This document shows, piece after piece, positions 22,430 to 33,438 of a stretch of 64,000 nt of DNA (its first letter is position 1; each line of letters starts with the position of its first letter). The notes below the pieces were generated by a model that saw only the letters and a list, made by a program, of their open reading frames with translations, ran no database searches and had not been told where the DNA came from. The stretch lies in contig OY992539.1 of NCBI GenBank assembly GCA_963921195.1, positions 39,936,518-40,000,517 on the forward strand, read 5' to 3'. The stretch comes from Pegoplata infirma (taxonomy: Eukaryota; Arthropoda; Insecta; Diptera; Anthomyiidae). The position numbers and the translations under genes are program-made.

Positions 22430-22531
22430 TACGAAAATTTACGGAAAAAGGTCTCAGAAAAAATCTCAGAGTTTTCTGTAGAAAAAGGTGTCAGAATCTG
22501 AAACTTTTTCTTTAAAAAATAAGGTTTAGAA
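22430..22531. repeat. Small block related to the 37-bp minisatellite
   Basis: GGAAAAAGGTCTCAGAAAAA, TCTGTAGAAAAAGGTGTCAG and AATCTGAAACTTTTTC are decayed versions of the TCTCAGAATCTGAGAC...TTTTTCTATATAG unit at 37336-39155. The TA element 22536-24339 is inserted directly beside it. Confidence 0.6.
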
Positions 22532-22535
22532 TCTA

Positions 22536-24339
22536 CACTCCAAAAAAAAACTGTAATGTTAGCAAAAAAAAGCTTGTAAACCTACAAGAAAATTTGCTGA
22601 TTTTGAACCCACAATTTTTTTGCTAAAGTTAGCAAAAATGTTTTGCCAATAATTAGTTAACAACATTTTTTTATACCCTCCACTTAGTGATAGAGGGTAT
22701 ATATAAGATTGTCATTCTGTTTGTAACTCATCAAAATAACGATCTGGGACCCCATAAAGTATATATATTCATGATGCCCGATCGATTTTAAGACATTCTA
22801 GCGATGTCCGTCTGTCCGTCTGTCTGTCTGTGGAAAATGCTGTCGCGGACAAAATATTGCACAGAGATGACTGAAACTTAACAGATTTATTGGAAAATCT
22901 CCCAAGAAGTTTGGTATTGCATTTGAGCGATATCGGTTCAGCGGTTCAAAAGTTATGAACGAAAATGTTAGCACACCTCAAAAATTTCAGTACATTCAAC
23001 CTAAAAATACAAAATGCTTTAATTCGGCTTCTGGTTGGCATATGTGAACATAATTGAACACCAAATGGTATTTAAACAAGTACGAACATATTTTTTGACA
23101 AAAAAAGAAAAAAAATCGCGGATTTTTTTTTTACCAAAATTTTTTTTCGCGGATTTTTTTTTTTTTTCAAAAGTAATTTTCTTTTATATAAAGTTTTTTG
23201 CAATAATCTTTTTGAAATTGTGGAGGGTATCACTACATTCGGCAAGGCCGAATTTAACTTTTTTACTTGTTTTTTTTAAACTTTGTTCATACACATCTGA
23301 GAACCCCATTGGGTTCGGACCCGATAGGTCCAGACCCCGATGGGCCTAGACCTAGTTGGGTTCCTTTAAAATCGTCATAGTTTTTGATCCAAAATTTGTG
23401 TCCGTTTCGCTTTACCTTGCTTAGTTTTTGAGATACGTGATTATAGGGGACCACTGGGGTCTTGAGAATTAAGAAACTCGATAACTTCGGAGGGCTTTTG
23501 ACTATTCTACGGTCTTGTTCTACGTGTTGAGAGCTACAAAAATGTTTTTGGACTTTTTGTTGTGTCGGCAATATTTACCGAGATATGAGCATTTTAAAAT
23601 TTTCGGGAATGCTAACTTTTTTGGATCCAATGTTAGGACCCATTAGGGTCCACACATGTGAAGAGGACCAGAGGCCTCCATTTTGCTCTATCTGGCTTAG
23701 TTTCCGAGATAGCGCCATTTTAAGTCTTCTGAAAATAAAAAATAAATAACCATTTATTTTGCTAATATTAGCAAAAAATCTTGTAAAAATGTTGTCAACT
23801 CAATTTCAAATTTAGCAAAAAAAAAAAATTTGTTCAAATTTTGTTTTGTCAAAAGTAAAAATGCGGGTCAGCTTAATTTTAAGAGATTAAATATTTTGTA
23901 AGTAAATTCGACTGAAAAACGTTTAAAACACTCGTTTTTCCTTTTGAAAAACGGACTACTTATATTTCATTTGAAACAACATACTTTTTCAGTTATTTTT
24001 AAACGTTAAAAAATGACTAAACATTCCGTAAAAACAAATGATATTTTAGTTATTTTAACTGTTTAAAATTTTTGTATTTTGTGGAGTAAAAATATTTTTT
24101 TTTTTAATAACAAACTACAAAAACCGTATTTCTGCAAAATTATACGGTTAAATCAGTCACAAATAATTTAACTGATAAAAAAATTTTTCCGTAAATTTTG
24201 TAGTTTATTGTTTTAACAACTGTATAAATTATTCAATATTTTAGTTTCCTTGAAAAACAAACGATAAAACGTTTAAAACAACTTTAACTAAAAACTTTTT
24301 GAATAACTGTAAAAAGTTACAATAAAGTTTTTCTAGGTG
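22536..24339 (+). mobile_element. Chimeric TA-flanked CACTCAAAA-family element
   Basis: The left end CACTCCAAAAAAAAACTGTA follows TA (22534-22535). The right end TTTTTCTAGGTG precedes TA (24340-24341). The left two-thirds match the copy at 28965-30099, including GGTTCGGACCCGATAGGTCC and TCCGAGATAGCGCCATTTTA. From about 23890 onward it instead matches the 44332-45041 family (GTAAGTAAATTCGACTG, then GGACTACTTATATTTCA). It is interrupted by a DINE-like element at 22672-23269. No coding sequence. Confidence 0.7.
22672..23269 (+). mobile_element. DINE-1/INE-1-like element, best-preserved copy (copy 2)
   Basis: The 5' end is TATACCCTCCACTTAGTGAT, then AGAGGGTATA, a hairpin of TATACCCTC with GAGGGTATA. 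Then come GGGACCCCATAAAGTATATA, GATGCCCGATCGATTTTAAG and GTCCGTCTGTCCGTCTGTCT. The 3' end has GTGGAGGGTAT, then a perfect 7-bp stem-loop at 23237-23253 (ATTCGGC, loop AAG, GCCGAAT), then 12 bases and CTTG against a run of T. The sister element at 28965-30099 lacks the insert and shows it entered a T-rich stretch without duplicating the target. That is Helitron behaviour. No Rep/helicase is encoded. Confidence 0.85.
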
Positions 24340-24341
24340 TA

Positions 24342-25218
24342 TACACCATAGGAGAGGCCTTTATTTTGCAGAAATGTGAAAAATCCTCGAAAAAAAGAAA
24401 AAAATGTTTTTCTTCCTCCCCTTTGACCCGCTAAATGTTAGATTGGGCAGCTAAGAAAAAACTGGTAACTCTTATTTTCCTCCTCCCTTTCCCATTTACA
24501 AATTTCATGAGAATCGGTGGGTGCCCTGTGAAAGACCCCCTTGTTAGTAGTGTAGGGTATAAAAACTGTTCACCACCCAAAATTTTTTTCAATTTGATAT
24601 TCCCAAATAAGTTTTTGTTTCGACCCCCTCTAATATATTTTTAGACATATTTTATGATAAATGCAAAACCAAATGAGCGTGATGTGCATTAGAGAAATAA
24701 ATTTAAAGTTGGCAAAAACAAAAAAGGTCCTTCAATATAAAACAGGACACTATTTATTTATGCCCATCCAAACACATACATACAATTAAATGTAGATATG
24801 CTAAATTTACACATGCATGCATATTTTGTTATTTTTTTTTTAAATAAAAAGTAGATTTCATTAATTCATAATTGACAGCGTTATCACTGGCATGACATGC
24901 GGTCTCAATGTGTATGCACGAATGTGGCGTCACGTTGCTATCTTCTTCAGCTCATCCTCTAGAGCAGCGGCTGGGCGGCTGCTCTTGCTACTTTAAATAT
25001 ATTTTTTTGATAAATATTTTATGCTGCTGTTGCTTTTCGTTTTTTTTATATTTTTCTTACTTTTTAATCCCCCTCGAGAATGTTGACTTGAAGCTTAAGA
25101 AAAACATATTTGTTTATTATTAATAGTTTTTCTTGAGTTTAGTCGTCGTCGTAATGCTTCTGCTATTCCTGCCATTTTTATAACTATTTTGCGTATACAA
25201 ATGATAATTCTGGCAAGA
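24342..25218. other. Unassigned AT-rich sequence
   Basis: No gene. There are T-rich runs and a more mixed patch near 24410-24560 with GTAGTGTAGGGTAT, possibly the trace of a DINE-like 5' end. Confidence 0.35.
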
Positions 25219-25226
25219 GTGTGTAT

Positions 25227-25746
25227 TAGAGATGGGTGCGTGAGTGAATTTTGACTTACACTTACTTACGCTCACGACAGTAATTATCCAATCACGCACA
25301 ATAACTCACGAGCATATTTTTTTTTTACTTACACTCACTCACAAACACGTTAGTAAATTAAAGACTACTCGCACTCACGAAACTCTTATTTATACAAAAA
25401 AAAAAATTGAAATTAAAATTTAAAAAATTTAACAAAATTTTTAGAAAAATTTAAAGTTTACCCAAATTTTAAGTTTTTTTTTCTTTTTCGGCACGAAATT
25501 TAAAGTTAAGCCAAATTTAACAATTTTTGTTTGATTTTATCGGGACTAAAGTATATTTGGAGAGAAAATAAGTCACGCAAACTCACGCTCAAAAATTTAC
25601 TCACGCACATTTACTCACGTAAAAATCTTACTCACGCACACTCACGCAATTTCATTTTCAAATCACAATCAAGTGTGTAAAATTGAGTTCAGTCACGAGT
25701 GATCACTCGTGAATCACGCCCTTATCTGCTTATGTGCCCATCTCTA
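25227..25746 (+). mobile_element. hAT-type MITE, TAGAGATGGGC family, complete
   Basis: The ends are TAGAGATGGGTGCGTGAGTG and CTTATGTGCCCATCTCTA. GTGTGTAT flanks both sides (25219-25226 and 25747-25754), an 8-bp duplication. Both subterminal regions are packed with CTCACG/CGTGAG motifs (for example TACTCACGCACA), while the middle is plain AT. Clustered short motifs near the ends are the usual transposase-binding layout of hAT elements. 520 bp, non-coding. Confidence 0.9.
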
Positions 25747-25754
25747 GTGTGTAT

Positions 25755-26271
25755 ATTAATATGTGGAAATATTTATATGTTAGTGTGTGTGCCTTAGTTT
25801 TTAAGAAATATAAAATTTATATCCTTTTTGCTAAGCAACTCTCTTGAGCCTTTTGTTTTCATATTTTGACAAATGGTGTTGGTGGCAACCGTTAGTAAAC
25901 AATGATTTGTATAATTTTCGTTTTATAATTTTTTTTATCTTTTAGGAATTCTTTTTCACAATCGCATTTTTTTCTATTTAAATCTCTTTTCTGTAACTAC
26001 TTTAAGCCAATAAACTTATGTATGTTTCGAAAATGTATAAAAAAAAATTTACATTTTAGGAAAAAAATTATTAAAAAAATTAGTAAAGTTAATACACAGA
26101 GAGAAAAATGCCGGCCAATTTTGTACATTTGCCCAAAACATTAAATTATGATAATGTTTTGCTGAAGTACTTGCCAAAGCAAAACTTTTTTCAGAAAAAA
26201 TAATGTTACTTTCATTTGCCGTTCCATGAAAACGAATTGAAATATCGGTCGAAGACCCCATTAAGTTAATA
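25755..26271. other. Unassigned AT-rich sequence with a direct 11-bp repeat
   Basis: AGTTAATACAC occurs at 26087-26097 and 26264-26274. Between them ACACAGAGAGAAAAAT resembles the end of the MITE at 29006-29255. A short MITE may lie here, but no opposite end was found. Confidence 0.35.
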
Positions 26272-26939
26272 CACCCAAAAAAAACGTGGGTATTCAATAC
26301 TAATTTTTTTTTTGATTTTTTCTGTAAGTACAGATCGTGCACGGGCTCTAATTATATTTGTTATAAGGGTTCAAGTTGAAAAAATGCAGAAGAAAAATTG
26401 AATTTCTAAAAATTATAGACATTTCTGGTATTTCCCATACCGGTTTCAAACACTCCAGTTAGTGTCATCATCAGTAGGATTTTAAATGTCGGTTTGTCTT
26501 GTTAATGAAAACTGTTTTTTATATATGTGAATATTTATAGTTTCTACAGAATAAATTTTGACAGTTTCCAACACAACAATTCTATTTCTAGCAATCTCAA
26601 CCTCACTTTATACTTTCTTTCAACTTTTTTGTCTCTTACATTATTTCGCAAGGGTTACCAACATAATCTGGAATTGCAGACACAAATGAAGGAATTTGCA
26701 TTTTCTATTTCGGAGACGTGCCTAATGGCGACATATTTTGACAAAATTTAACTAATTTTAGTCCAAAAGGACCTAGTGCAGGAATTAGTAACTAATAATA
26801 CAATTTTTTACTAATATTATTCAAAACCAGTAAAAATTACTAATTTTAGAACTTTGAAAATACTAAAAATAGTAACTTATTAGTATATTTGGGTACAAGA
26901 TCACTTACTATAACTTTTACTGTAGAATTATTTTGAGTG
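26272..26939. mobile_element. Possible TA-flanked CACYCAAAA-family element
   Basis: CACCCAAAAAAAACG follows TA at 26270-26271, and AATTATTTTGAGTG precedes TA at 26940-26941. Inside lie the segment shared with 21250-21592 and ACTAATAATAC/AGTAACTTATTAGT repeats. The pairing of these two ends is a guess. Confidence 0.4.
26306..26655 (-). repeat. Inverted copy of the 21250-21592 segment
   Basis: Reads CAGATCGTGCACGGGCTCTA, ATACCGGTTTCAAACACTCC, then AGTGTCATCATCAGTAGGAT. This is the reverse complement of the segment inside the nested hAT element. Confidence 0.7.
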
Positions 26940-27017
26940 TATTATTGATCCATTTCTAAGACACTCTAAGACACAGTCATCACAGCTGTGGAAAGTAAAA
27001 GAGCTGTAAATTTAGTA

Positions 27018-27583
27018 CACTAAAAATAATAACTTTGTTAAATTACAGAAAAACTCTGCTAATTTAACAGAGTACACCATACTTTTCCAGCTAACAACAT
27101 TTCTTGGTAATTTTACTTAAAAACTCAGTAAAATGATTTTGACAAAACAAAACTGTTAATTTACAGAGTTTATAGTAAAATATTTGTTAAATAAACTACC
27201 ATTTAGCAAAGAAAACTATCTAAATTTACATAGATTTGTAAAATGCATTTGATGAAAAAAGAATTACAGAAAAAACTCTGTAAATTTACAGAGTTTTGTT
27301 AAATGCACGTTATTTTGTAAAATTTTTATAAGATTTCTGACAAGATTTTTTTTATAACTTTTTTTGCTACTTTTTCAACGTATTCTCAACAAAAAAAACA
27401 GATAAAATTTTGATGTTTAGTAACAAAAACAAAAACTACTCAAAACAGAAAACTTTTTTGGTTATAAAAAATACGAAGTATTTTGCTTAAATCTATATTT
27501 TAGCAGAAAACTCTGTTAATTATCAGTTAAATTAAGATTACAGTCATTTTACAGAGTATTTTACAGAGTTATTATTTTGAGTG
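27018..27583. mobile_element. TA-flanked MITE, CACTMAAAATAATAACT ends
   Basis: The ends are CACTAAAAATAATAACT and AGTTATTATTTTGAGTG, with TA outside both (27016-27017 and 27584-27585). The interior is rich in TTACAGAGTTTTGTTAAA-type motifs in both orientations. 566 bp, non-coding. Confidence 0.8.
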
Positions 27584-27719
27584 TAAATGAGTGTATTACT
27601 TAAACGCAAAAAGTGCTACTACATTTTGTAGAGTATAAAAGAAAAATTTTTGTTTTTTGTACATTTGTTAAACAAATGGAACATTATTTAGGTAAAAAAT
27701 GGAAAAAATTTGTTATTTC

Positions 27720-28170
27720 CATGACAAACAAAACTATGCTAAAAAAATTAGAAGAAAAAAAAAATTGTTGATGAAAAAAAAAATTTAATTTTAAAAAAAA
27801 AATTGATACAAAAAAAATTTATGAAAAAAATATTGATGAAAAAAAATATTGGTGAAAAAAACAATATTGGTGACAAAAAAATATTGGTGAAAAAAAATTT
27901 AAAAAACAAAAATTATTTGGATGAAAATTGATGAAAAAAAAAATTGATGAAAAAAAATTGATAAAAAAATTTTGATGAAAAAAAAAAATTTATTAAAAAA
28001 AAAAATAATAAAAAATTATGGAAAAAAACATTTGATTGAAAACAAAATTTTATAAAACAAAATTTGATGAAAAAAAAAATTGATGAAAAAAAAAAATTTA
28101 TGAAAAAAAAATATTGATAAAAAAAATTTGATAAAATAAAAAAAAATTATAAAAAAAAAAATATATGAAA
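27720..28170. repeat. A-rich (TGATGAAAAAAAAAATT)n degenerate minisatellite
   Basis: Units such as AATTGATGAAAAAAAAA and AATATTGGTGAAAAAA repeat with changing A-run length, about 14-20 bp per unit. It directly abuts the 3' end of the DINE-like element at 28174. Confidence 0.75.
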
Positions 28171-28964
28171 TAACAAGTATAAAAGTTAAATTCGACTTGG
28201 CTGAATCTATGAATACCCTCCACAATGCAACTTTTAAAGGAGAGTAAATTTTTTAATGTGAAATAAAATTAACAATTTTGATTAGAAATATTTTATTTTG
28301 AGTAAAAAACTTTTTTTTGTCATTTTTGTAAAAAAAAAATTTACAAATTTTTTTTTTGAGTGTAAAATTTTTTTCGAGTGTAAATTTTTTTTTAATAAAA
28401 AAATATTTCTGAGTGACAAAAATACTCTGTAAAGAAATTTTGTCGCTCATCATTGTTTTTAAAGCTTGTTTTTTTAAAACTCGGGGTTTCCAACGCGTGA
28501 ATTTAAGGTGAAACCAATCTGAAATTCAGGGTATCTAATAACTTTTGAACCACTAGACCGATTTCGCTGAAATTCAATACAAACTAGGTCAGGGGAACAA
28601 AAAATATATATGTTGTCTTCCGAAAGTTAGCGTGTTTTTATCTCATAAATTTACGAAAAAGCCTTGCTGAAATTCATTATTTTGCTCATAACTTTTGAAC
28701 CACTGGACCGATTTCGCTGGATTGCAATACCAACCTGACCAGATAAATGCCTAACATATATGCGTAACTTCAGGAGCCTCCGTAAGGTCTTTCAAAAGTT
28801 AGCGTGTTTTCAACAGACAGACATACGGATGGACAGACGGACAGACGATCGGACTAGATCGTCTTAAAATCGATCGAGGATCATGAATATATATACTTTA
28901 TGGGGTCTTAGACCAATATTTCGAGGTGTTACAAACGGAATGAAAAACTTATATATACTCTCTA

Positions 28965-30099
28965 CACTCAAAAAAAAAAACTGTAATGTTAGCAAAAAAA
29001 GCTTGCACACAGAAAACAAATTTGCTAATTTCCAACTGAAATTCTGTTGTTGCAACAAATAATCGGTGGATGCATTTGAATTAAGGTTGACACAAATAAA
29101 TATCGGTAGTTACAACAAAATGTTGTTATTACAACTGTATTTTTATTGAAACAACTATAAAATTCGTTAGCCACATCAAAATGTAGTAACAGCAACCGAA
29201 TTTTGAGTTAATGCAACTGAAAAATTCAGTTGGAAATTTATTTTTCTCTGTGTGTAAACCTACAAGAAAATTTGCTGATTTTGAACCACAATTTTCTTGC
29301 TAAAGTTAGCAAAAATGTTTTGCCAATAATTAGTTAACTAAATATTTTTTTTTTGAACTTAGTTTATACACATCTGAGGACCCCATTGGGTTCGGACCCG
29401 ATAGGTCCAGACCCCGATGGGCCTAGACCTAGTTGGGTTCCTTAAAAATCGTCATAGTTTTTGATCCAAAATTTGTGTCCGTTTCGCTCTACCTTGCTTA
29501 GTTTTTGAGATACGTGATTATAGGGGACCACTGGGGTCTTGAGAATTAAAAAACTCGATAACTTCAAAAATATTACTCGGAGAGCTTTTGACTATTTTGC
29601 GGTCTTGTTCTACGTGTTGAGGGCTACAAAAACGCTTTTGAACTTTTTATTGTGTCGGCAATATTTACAGAGATATGAGCATTTTAAAATTTTCGGGAAT
29701 GCTAACTTTTTTGGATCCAAAGTTAGGGACCATTAGGGTCCACATATGTGAAGAGGACCGGCGATACTATGGGGATTCTAAGAACCAAAAATGGCCCCCA
29801 TTTTGCTCTATCTGGCTTAGTTTCCGAGATAGCGCCATTTTAAGTTTTCTGAAAATAAAAAAAAAATTACCATTTATTTTGCTAATATTAGCAAAATATC
29901 TTGTAAAAATGTAGTCAACTCAATTTCAAATTTAGCAAAAGAAATTAGTTCAAAGTTTGTTTAAAATTGCTAATGTGCTAAATGAAGTTTACAAGAATTT
30001 TTTGCTAACATGCTAATCTCAACTAAAAATTTGCTAAAGTTAGCTAACTAGCGTTAGCAAAAAAAAATTAGTAAATCTACTAACGTATTTTTTTGAGTG
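28965..30099 (+). mobile_element. Full TA-flanked CACTCAAAA-family element
   Basis: The ends are CACTCAAAAAAAAAAACTGT and CGTATTTTTTTGAGTG, with TA on each side (28963-28964 and 30100-30101). It sits in the loop of a DINE 5' hairpin. Deleting it restores the hairpin seen intact at 22672. Subterminal GCTAAAGTTAGCAAAAATG and GCTAACTAGCGTTAGC motifs and a central GGTTCGGACCCGATAGGTCC block are shared with two other copies. A MITE is inserted at 29006-29255. No transposase. Confidence 0.85.
29006..29255. mobile_element. 250-bp MITE with CACACAGA ends
   Basis: CACACAGAAAACAAATTT and TTCCAACTGAA at the left pair with TTCAGTTGGAAATT and TTTTTCTCTGTGTG at the right. The sister copy at 22536 reads straight through (AGCTTGTAAACC), which fixes the insertion point. 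No clear target duplication. The interior has repeats around GTTGTTGCAACAA. Confidence 0.8.
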
Positions 30100-30121
30100 T
30101 ATCGCTAGAGTGGAGGGTATA

Positions 30122-31360
30122 AAAAGATAAAAAATTATCAAAACTTTTGCCCATTAAATTTTTTTGAAACCTGCATAAATCGAAATTATAGCATTTTTTT
30201 ACAAAATTGATTATCATTTGGGATGGTGTTTTTTAAAAATGTTTGTGGTTTCTTTAGAAAAATTGCTTGTGTGGTTTTTCCAAACAAAAAAAATATTCTA
30301 TGTTTATTGCGATTTTTTGAAAAATTTAAAAACTGAAAAAACAGATATTTTAGGATTTAAAGAGAATGCATGGTGAGAAAATTCAGAAGGTCAGAAAATT
30401 AAAATTTTTCAGTGTTCTTTAGCGGAATTTACGATCAAATATGTATAAAATGAATTTATATATTGTAGATTTTATTAAATTTTATTTATTTTTCTTAGTG
30501 TATGCAAAAAAAAGAGTATTTATTAAAATAGTTCAAAGTACAAACTGGTATGAAATCAGGGATATTTTTTACGTGATTTGCAAAATGGAGGTAGAATAGT
30601 TTCTTCCTTTTGCACTTGATAAAATTAGACCCTGTTATCATACATATTTACTGTAATTCATATTTAAAACGAAGTAAACCATATATTTTTTTAATGTGAT
30701 AATGTTGATTGTGGCAAAAATTATACTTAAGTTATGTAATCAAAATACTGTTTCCTTTTTACATATTTTGTATTATAATTTTTTTTTTATTCCACCCAAA
30801 CCACAAAAAAATATCATACAAGTATAAATTTTGTTTGTTAAATGTGGTTGTGTTAATCTGGCTCATTGTTTACCAAGTCTTGACTCGTTCGTTCGTATAC
30901 GTGAACAATATTTCATTTTATTTCTTTACAATAAAAGTTTTCTTTCTCATTTGATAAATGATTTTATTTGTTCCTTAAACTCAAAGCTCATAAACTTTCA
31001 AAAAAAAAAAAAAAATAACAAAATAAAATATCTATGAACCAAATAACAACAGGAACAACAAATATTAATGTGGTTAAAAAAAAAAACAAAATACTTCAAG
31101 GTGTGAGCTACCAAACACTCTAACCCCGATACTCATACCCTTATTAAGGACCTTTTCTGCATATTTTTTTTGAATACAAAACAATAATTTTACTAAAGAA
31201 GTAACTATGACAGCTGATGGGTAAGAGGTGGCATAAAAACAATATATTAAACTCAAAAAAACTGCTACATATATCAATATGGTAAAAATTATAAATATAT
31301 TTATGGTTAAATAACCCAGCAAAATGGGAAACAATCAAAAGAAAATTTTTGTCAAAAAAA
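30122..31360. other. Unassigned AT-rich sequence
   Basis: No gene supported. Open frames of 64-86 codons here are Phe/Ile/Lys-rich products of AT content and have no recognisable domain. Confidence 0.4.
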
Positions 31361-31361
31361 G

Positions 31362-32094
31362 TAATCCAAAAAAGTTTTACAGTAACTATTTACGGTTATT
31401 CAAAAAGTTTTTAGTTACCCCCCTATTCTAAGAAAATTGTCATCTATAATAAATGACAAAACTATAACAAGGCAAATTTTCTATGTAAGTATCTTCACAA
31501 TTAGCGAATTTTGCAAAACATTTTTCATGACAAAGGCTTTGCCAAATTGTATTTATGTATTTACACATTTTTTGAATCAATAAAAATTATTAATATTGCG
31601 AGAAATCAAAATACAAAATTCTATAACAAATTGTTATAATGACAATTTTTTCTAGAATAGGGGGGTTAAAGTTGTTTTAAACGTTTTATCGTTTGTTTTT
31701 CAAGGAATTCAAAATATTGAATGATTTATACAGTTGTTTAAAAAATTAACTACAAAATTTACGGAAAAATATTTTTATCAGTTAAATTATTTCTGACTAA
31801 TTACTCCGTATAATTTTACAGAAGTACGGATGTTGTAGTTTGTTATTCAAAACAAAAATATTTTTACTCCACAAAATAAAAAATTGTAAACAGTTAAAAT
31901 AACTGAAATATCATTTGAATGTCTAGTCATTTAATAACGTTTAAAAATAACTGAAAAATTATGTTGTTTTAAATAAAATATAAGTAGTCCGTTTTTTAAA
32001 AGGAAAAACGATTGTTTTAAACATTTTTTCAGTTGAATTTTTTTTTTTAATTTTTAAACAAAAAAAATAATTTACTAAATTTTTTTTTGAGTGT
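31362..32094 (-). mobile_element. TA-type element related to 44332-45041, split by a Harbinger-type MITE
   Basis: Reversed, it matches 44332-45041 nearly throughout: GGACTACTTATATTT, TGTGGAGTAAAAATATTT, CCGTACTTCTGTAAAAT, ACGATAAAACGTTTAAAACA. The outer end here is AAAAAAGTTTTACAGTAACT. Its other end runs into the DINE-like sequence near 32095. Non-coding. Confidence 0.7.
31418..31665. mobile_element. PIF/Harbinger-type MITE with TTA target duplication
   Basis: The ends are CCCCCCTATTCTAAGAAAAT and ATTTTTTCTAGAATAGGGGGG (minus one base). TTA lies on both sides (31415-31417 and 31666-31668). The sister element at 44332-45041 reads GGTTAAAGTTG (reversed) with no insert, which confirms the site. 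248 bp, non-coding. Confidence 0.85.
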
Positions 32095-32450
32095 GAAATT
32101 TTTTCGAGTGTAATTTTTTTTTAGTGTAAAAATATTTTTGAGTGACAAAAATACGTTGTAAAATATTTTTGTAACTTACCAATATTTTTAAAACATGTTT
32201 ATCGGGTTTTCAACACGTGAATTTAAGGTGAAACTAATCTGAAATTCACGGTTTTGCTAATAACTTTTGAGCCACTGGACCAATTTAGTTGAAATTCTAT
32301 ACGAACTAGGCCAAGGGAACGACAAATATATATGCCAAGCTTCAGCATCCTCAGAGTTGCCTTTCGAAAGTTAGCGTGCTTTTTATCTCGTAAATTAACC
32401 AAAACCACTTGCCATAATTCAGTCTTTTGCTCATAACTTTTGGACCACTG

Positions 32451-33438
32451 CACTGTGGCCGAAATCACTGATCTAGCGGCGTTTTAGTAAAAATTTAAAA
32501 ATTAAAACTGATAAATGTTTTGCACTCTATCGATTACCTATACTTTACAGAGAAAATTAACGTTTTCACTTTAGTTTTTCTTTTAATATTCGCACAGCTG
32601 TAAGCTATCAAATATACATTTTCTGCAGCAAGTGTGTTAAAGGAATTTGGGGCCTAATTACTCAGTGAGTTTTTCTTGACACTTTTAAGTCAATTGTTTA
32701 TACATTTTGAGCCAAAAAGTTTTAATTGAAAGTAAAAGGAATGTTTTAACTCAAAAAAAAAATTATGGCCTGTGTGTATCTAGTTTATTATTAGTTCATT
32801 ATAGAAGTTTACATTTGTGATATTAACTATAGTTTCATGGACTGTAACTTTTGAAATTCGATCGTACTCGGTCCAATTCCTGTTTTGTGTATTATTTTGG
32901 GTTATTTCTGTTGTGACGTTTCAGTATGGCGTGCTAGTTCGCGCAAGTTGTTCGGGTATTTAGGGTCCATCTGCATGTCCAAATAAACAATATAAACGCG
33001 ATACAGACCACAATTTTCAATCGATTTGGCTGAAATTTGAAATTAAGTTTCTTTTATCGCAAGAACAAAACCTATTAAATTTTGACAAAATCAATCCATG
33101 TTAACCCATAGCCCCCATGTAAATGTCCCCTTCAAGTTTTACTTAAATACCCCTTACAATAGTATTCAAGATATCCTCTTGAAATTCGACCGATAAATGT
33201 TTTTTATATTCAAAAACAATCGCTCTAAATTTTAACGGAATCGGACCATTTTAATTTCTAGGCCTCATACAAACCACCCTTCCAATATTCACATAAATTT
33301 CCCAAAATACATAAAAATAAATAAATATTGTTTAAAAATTAATTCTTTTTAAATTTTATAATCGCAAATAAGCATTAGTCTTTATTATTTTACATTTCCG
33401 AATTAAGCGCCGCTAGATTGGCCATTTCGGCCACTGTG
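32451..33438. mobile_element. Transposon with CACTGTGG/CACAGTGG ends and 5-bp target duplication
   Basis: The left end is CACTGTGGCCGAAATCACTG. The right end, reversed, is CACAGTGGCCGAAATGGCCA. Both continue to ATCTAGCGGCG within about 31 bp. CACTG lies outside each end (32446-32450 and 33439-33443). The uninterrupted sister at about 28695 reads CCACTGGACCGATTTCGCTG, so one CACTG is the target. A 5-bp duplication with CACWGTG-type termini is the pattern of Transib. A CMC/Chapaev element with CACTG ends is the alternative. 988 bp, no transposase. Its right half contains DINE family N-like sequence. Confidence 0.75.

Larger units (their letters stand above)
28174..30121 (-). mobile_element. DINE-1/INE-1-like element (copy 3), split by a TA element
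   Basis: On the minus strand the 5' hairpin TATACCCTCCACTCTAGCGA...GAGAGTATATATAAG is cut in its loop by the element at 28965-30099. It continues with GTTTGTAACACCTCGAAATA, GACCCCATAAAGTATATATA and GTCTGTCCGTCTGTCCATCC. Degenerate blocks follow, then the 3' stem-loop region ATTCAGCCAAGTCGAAT, TTAACTTTTATACTTG and T-rich DNA. It also has TAACTTTTGAACCACTGGAC, read on the plus strand and shared with copy 4. Non-coding. Confidence 0.8.
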
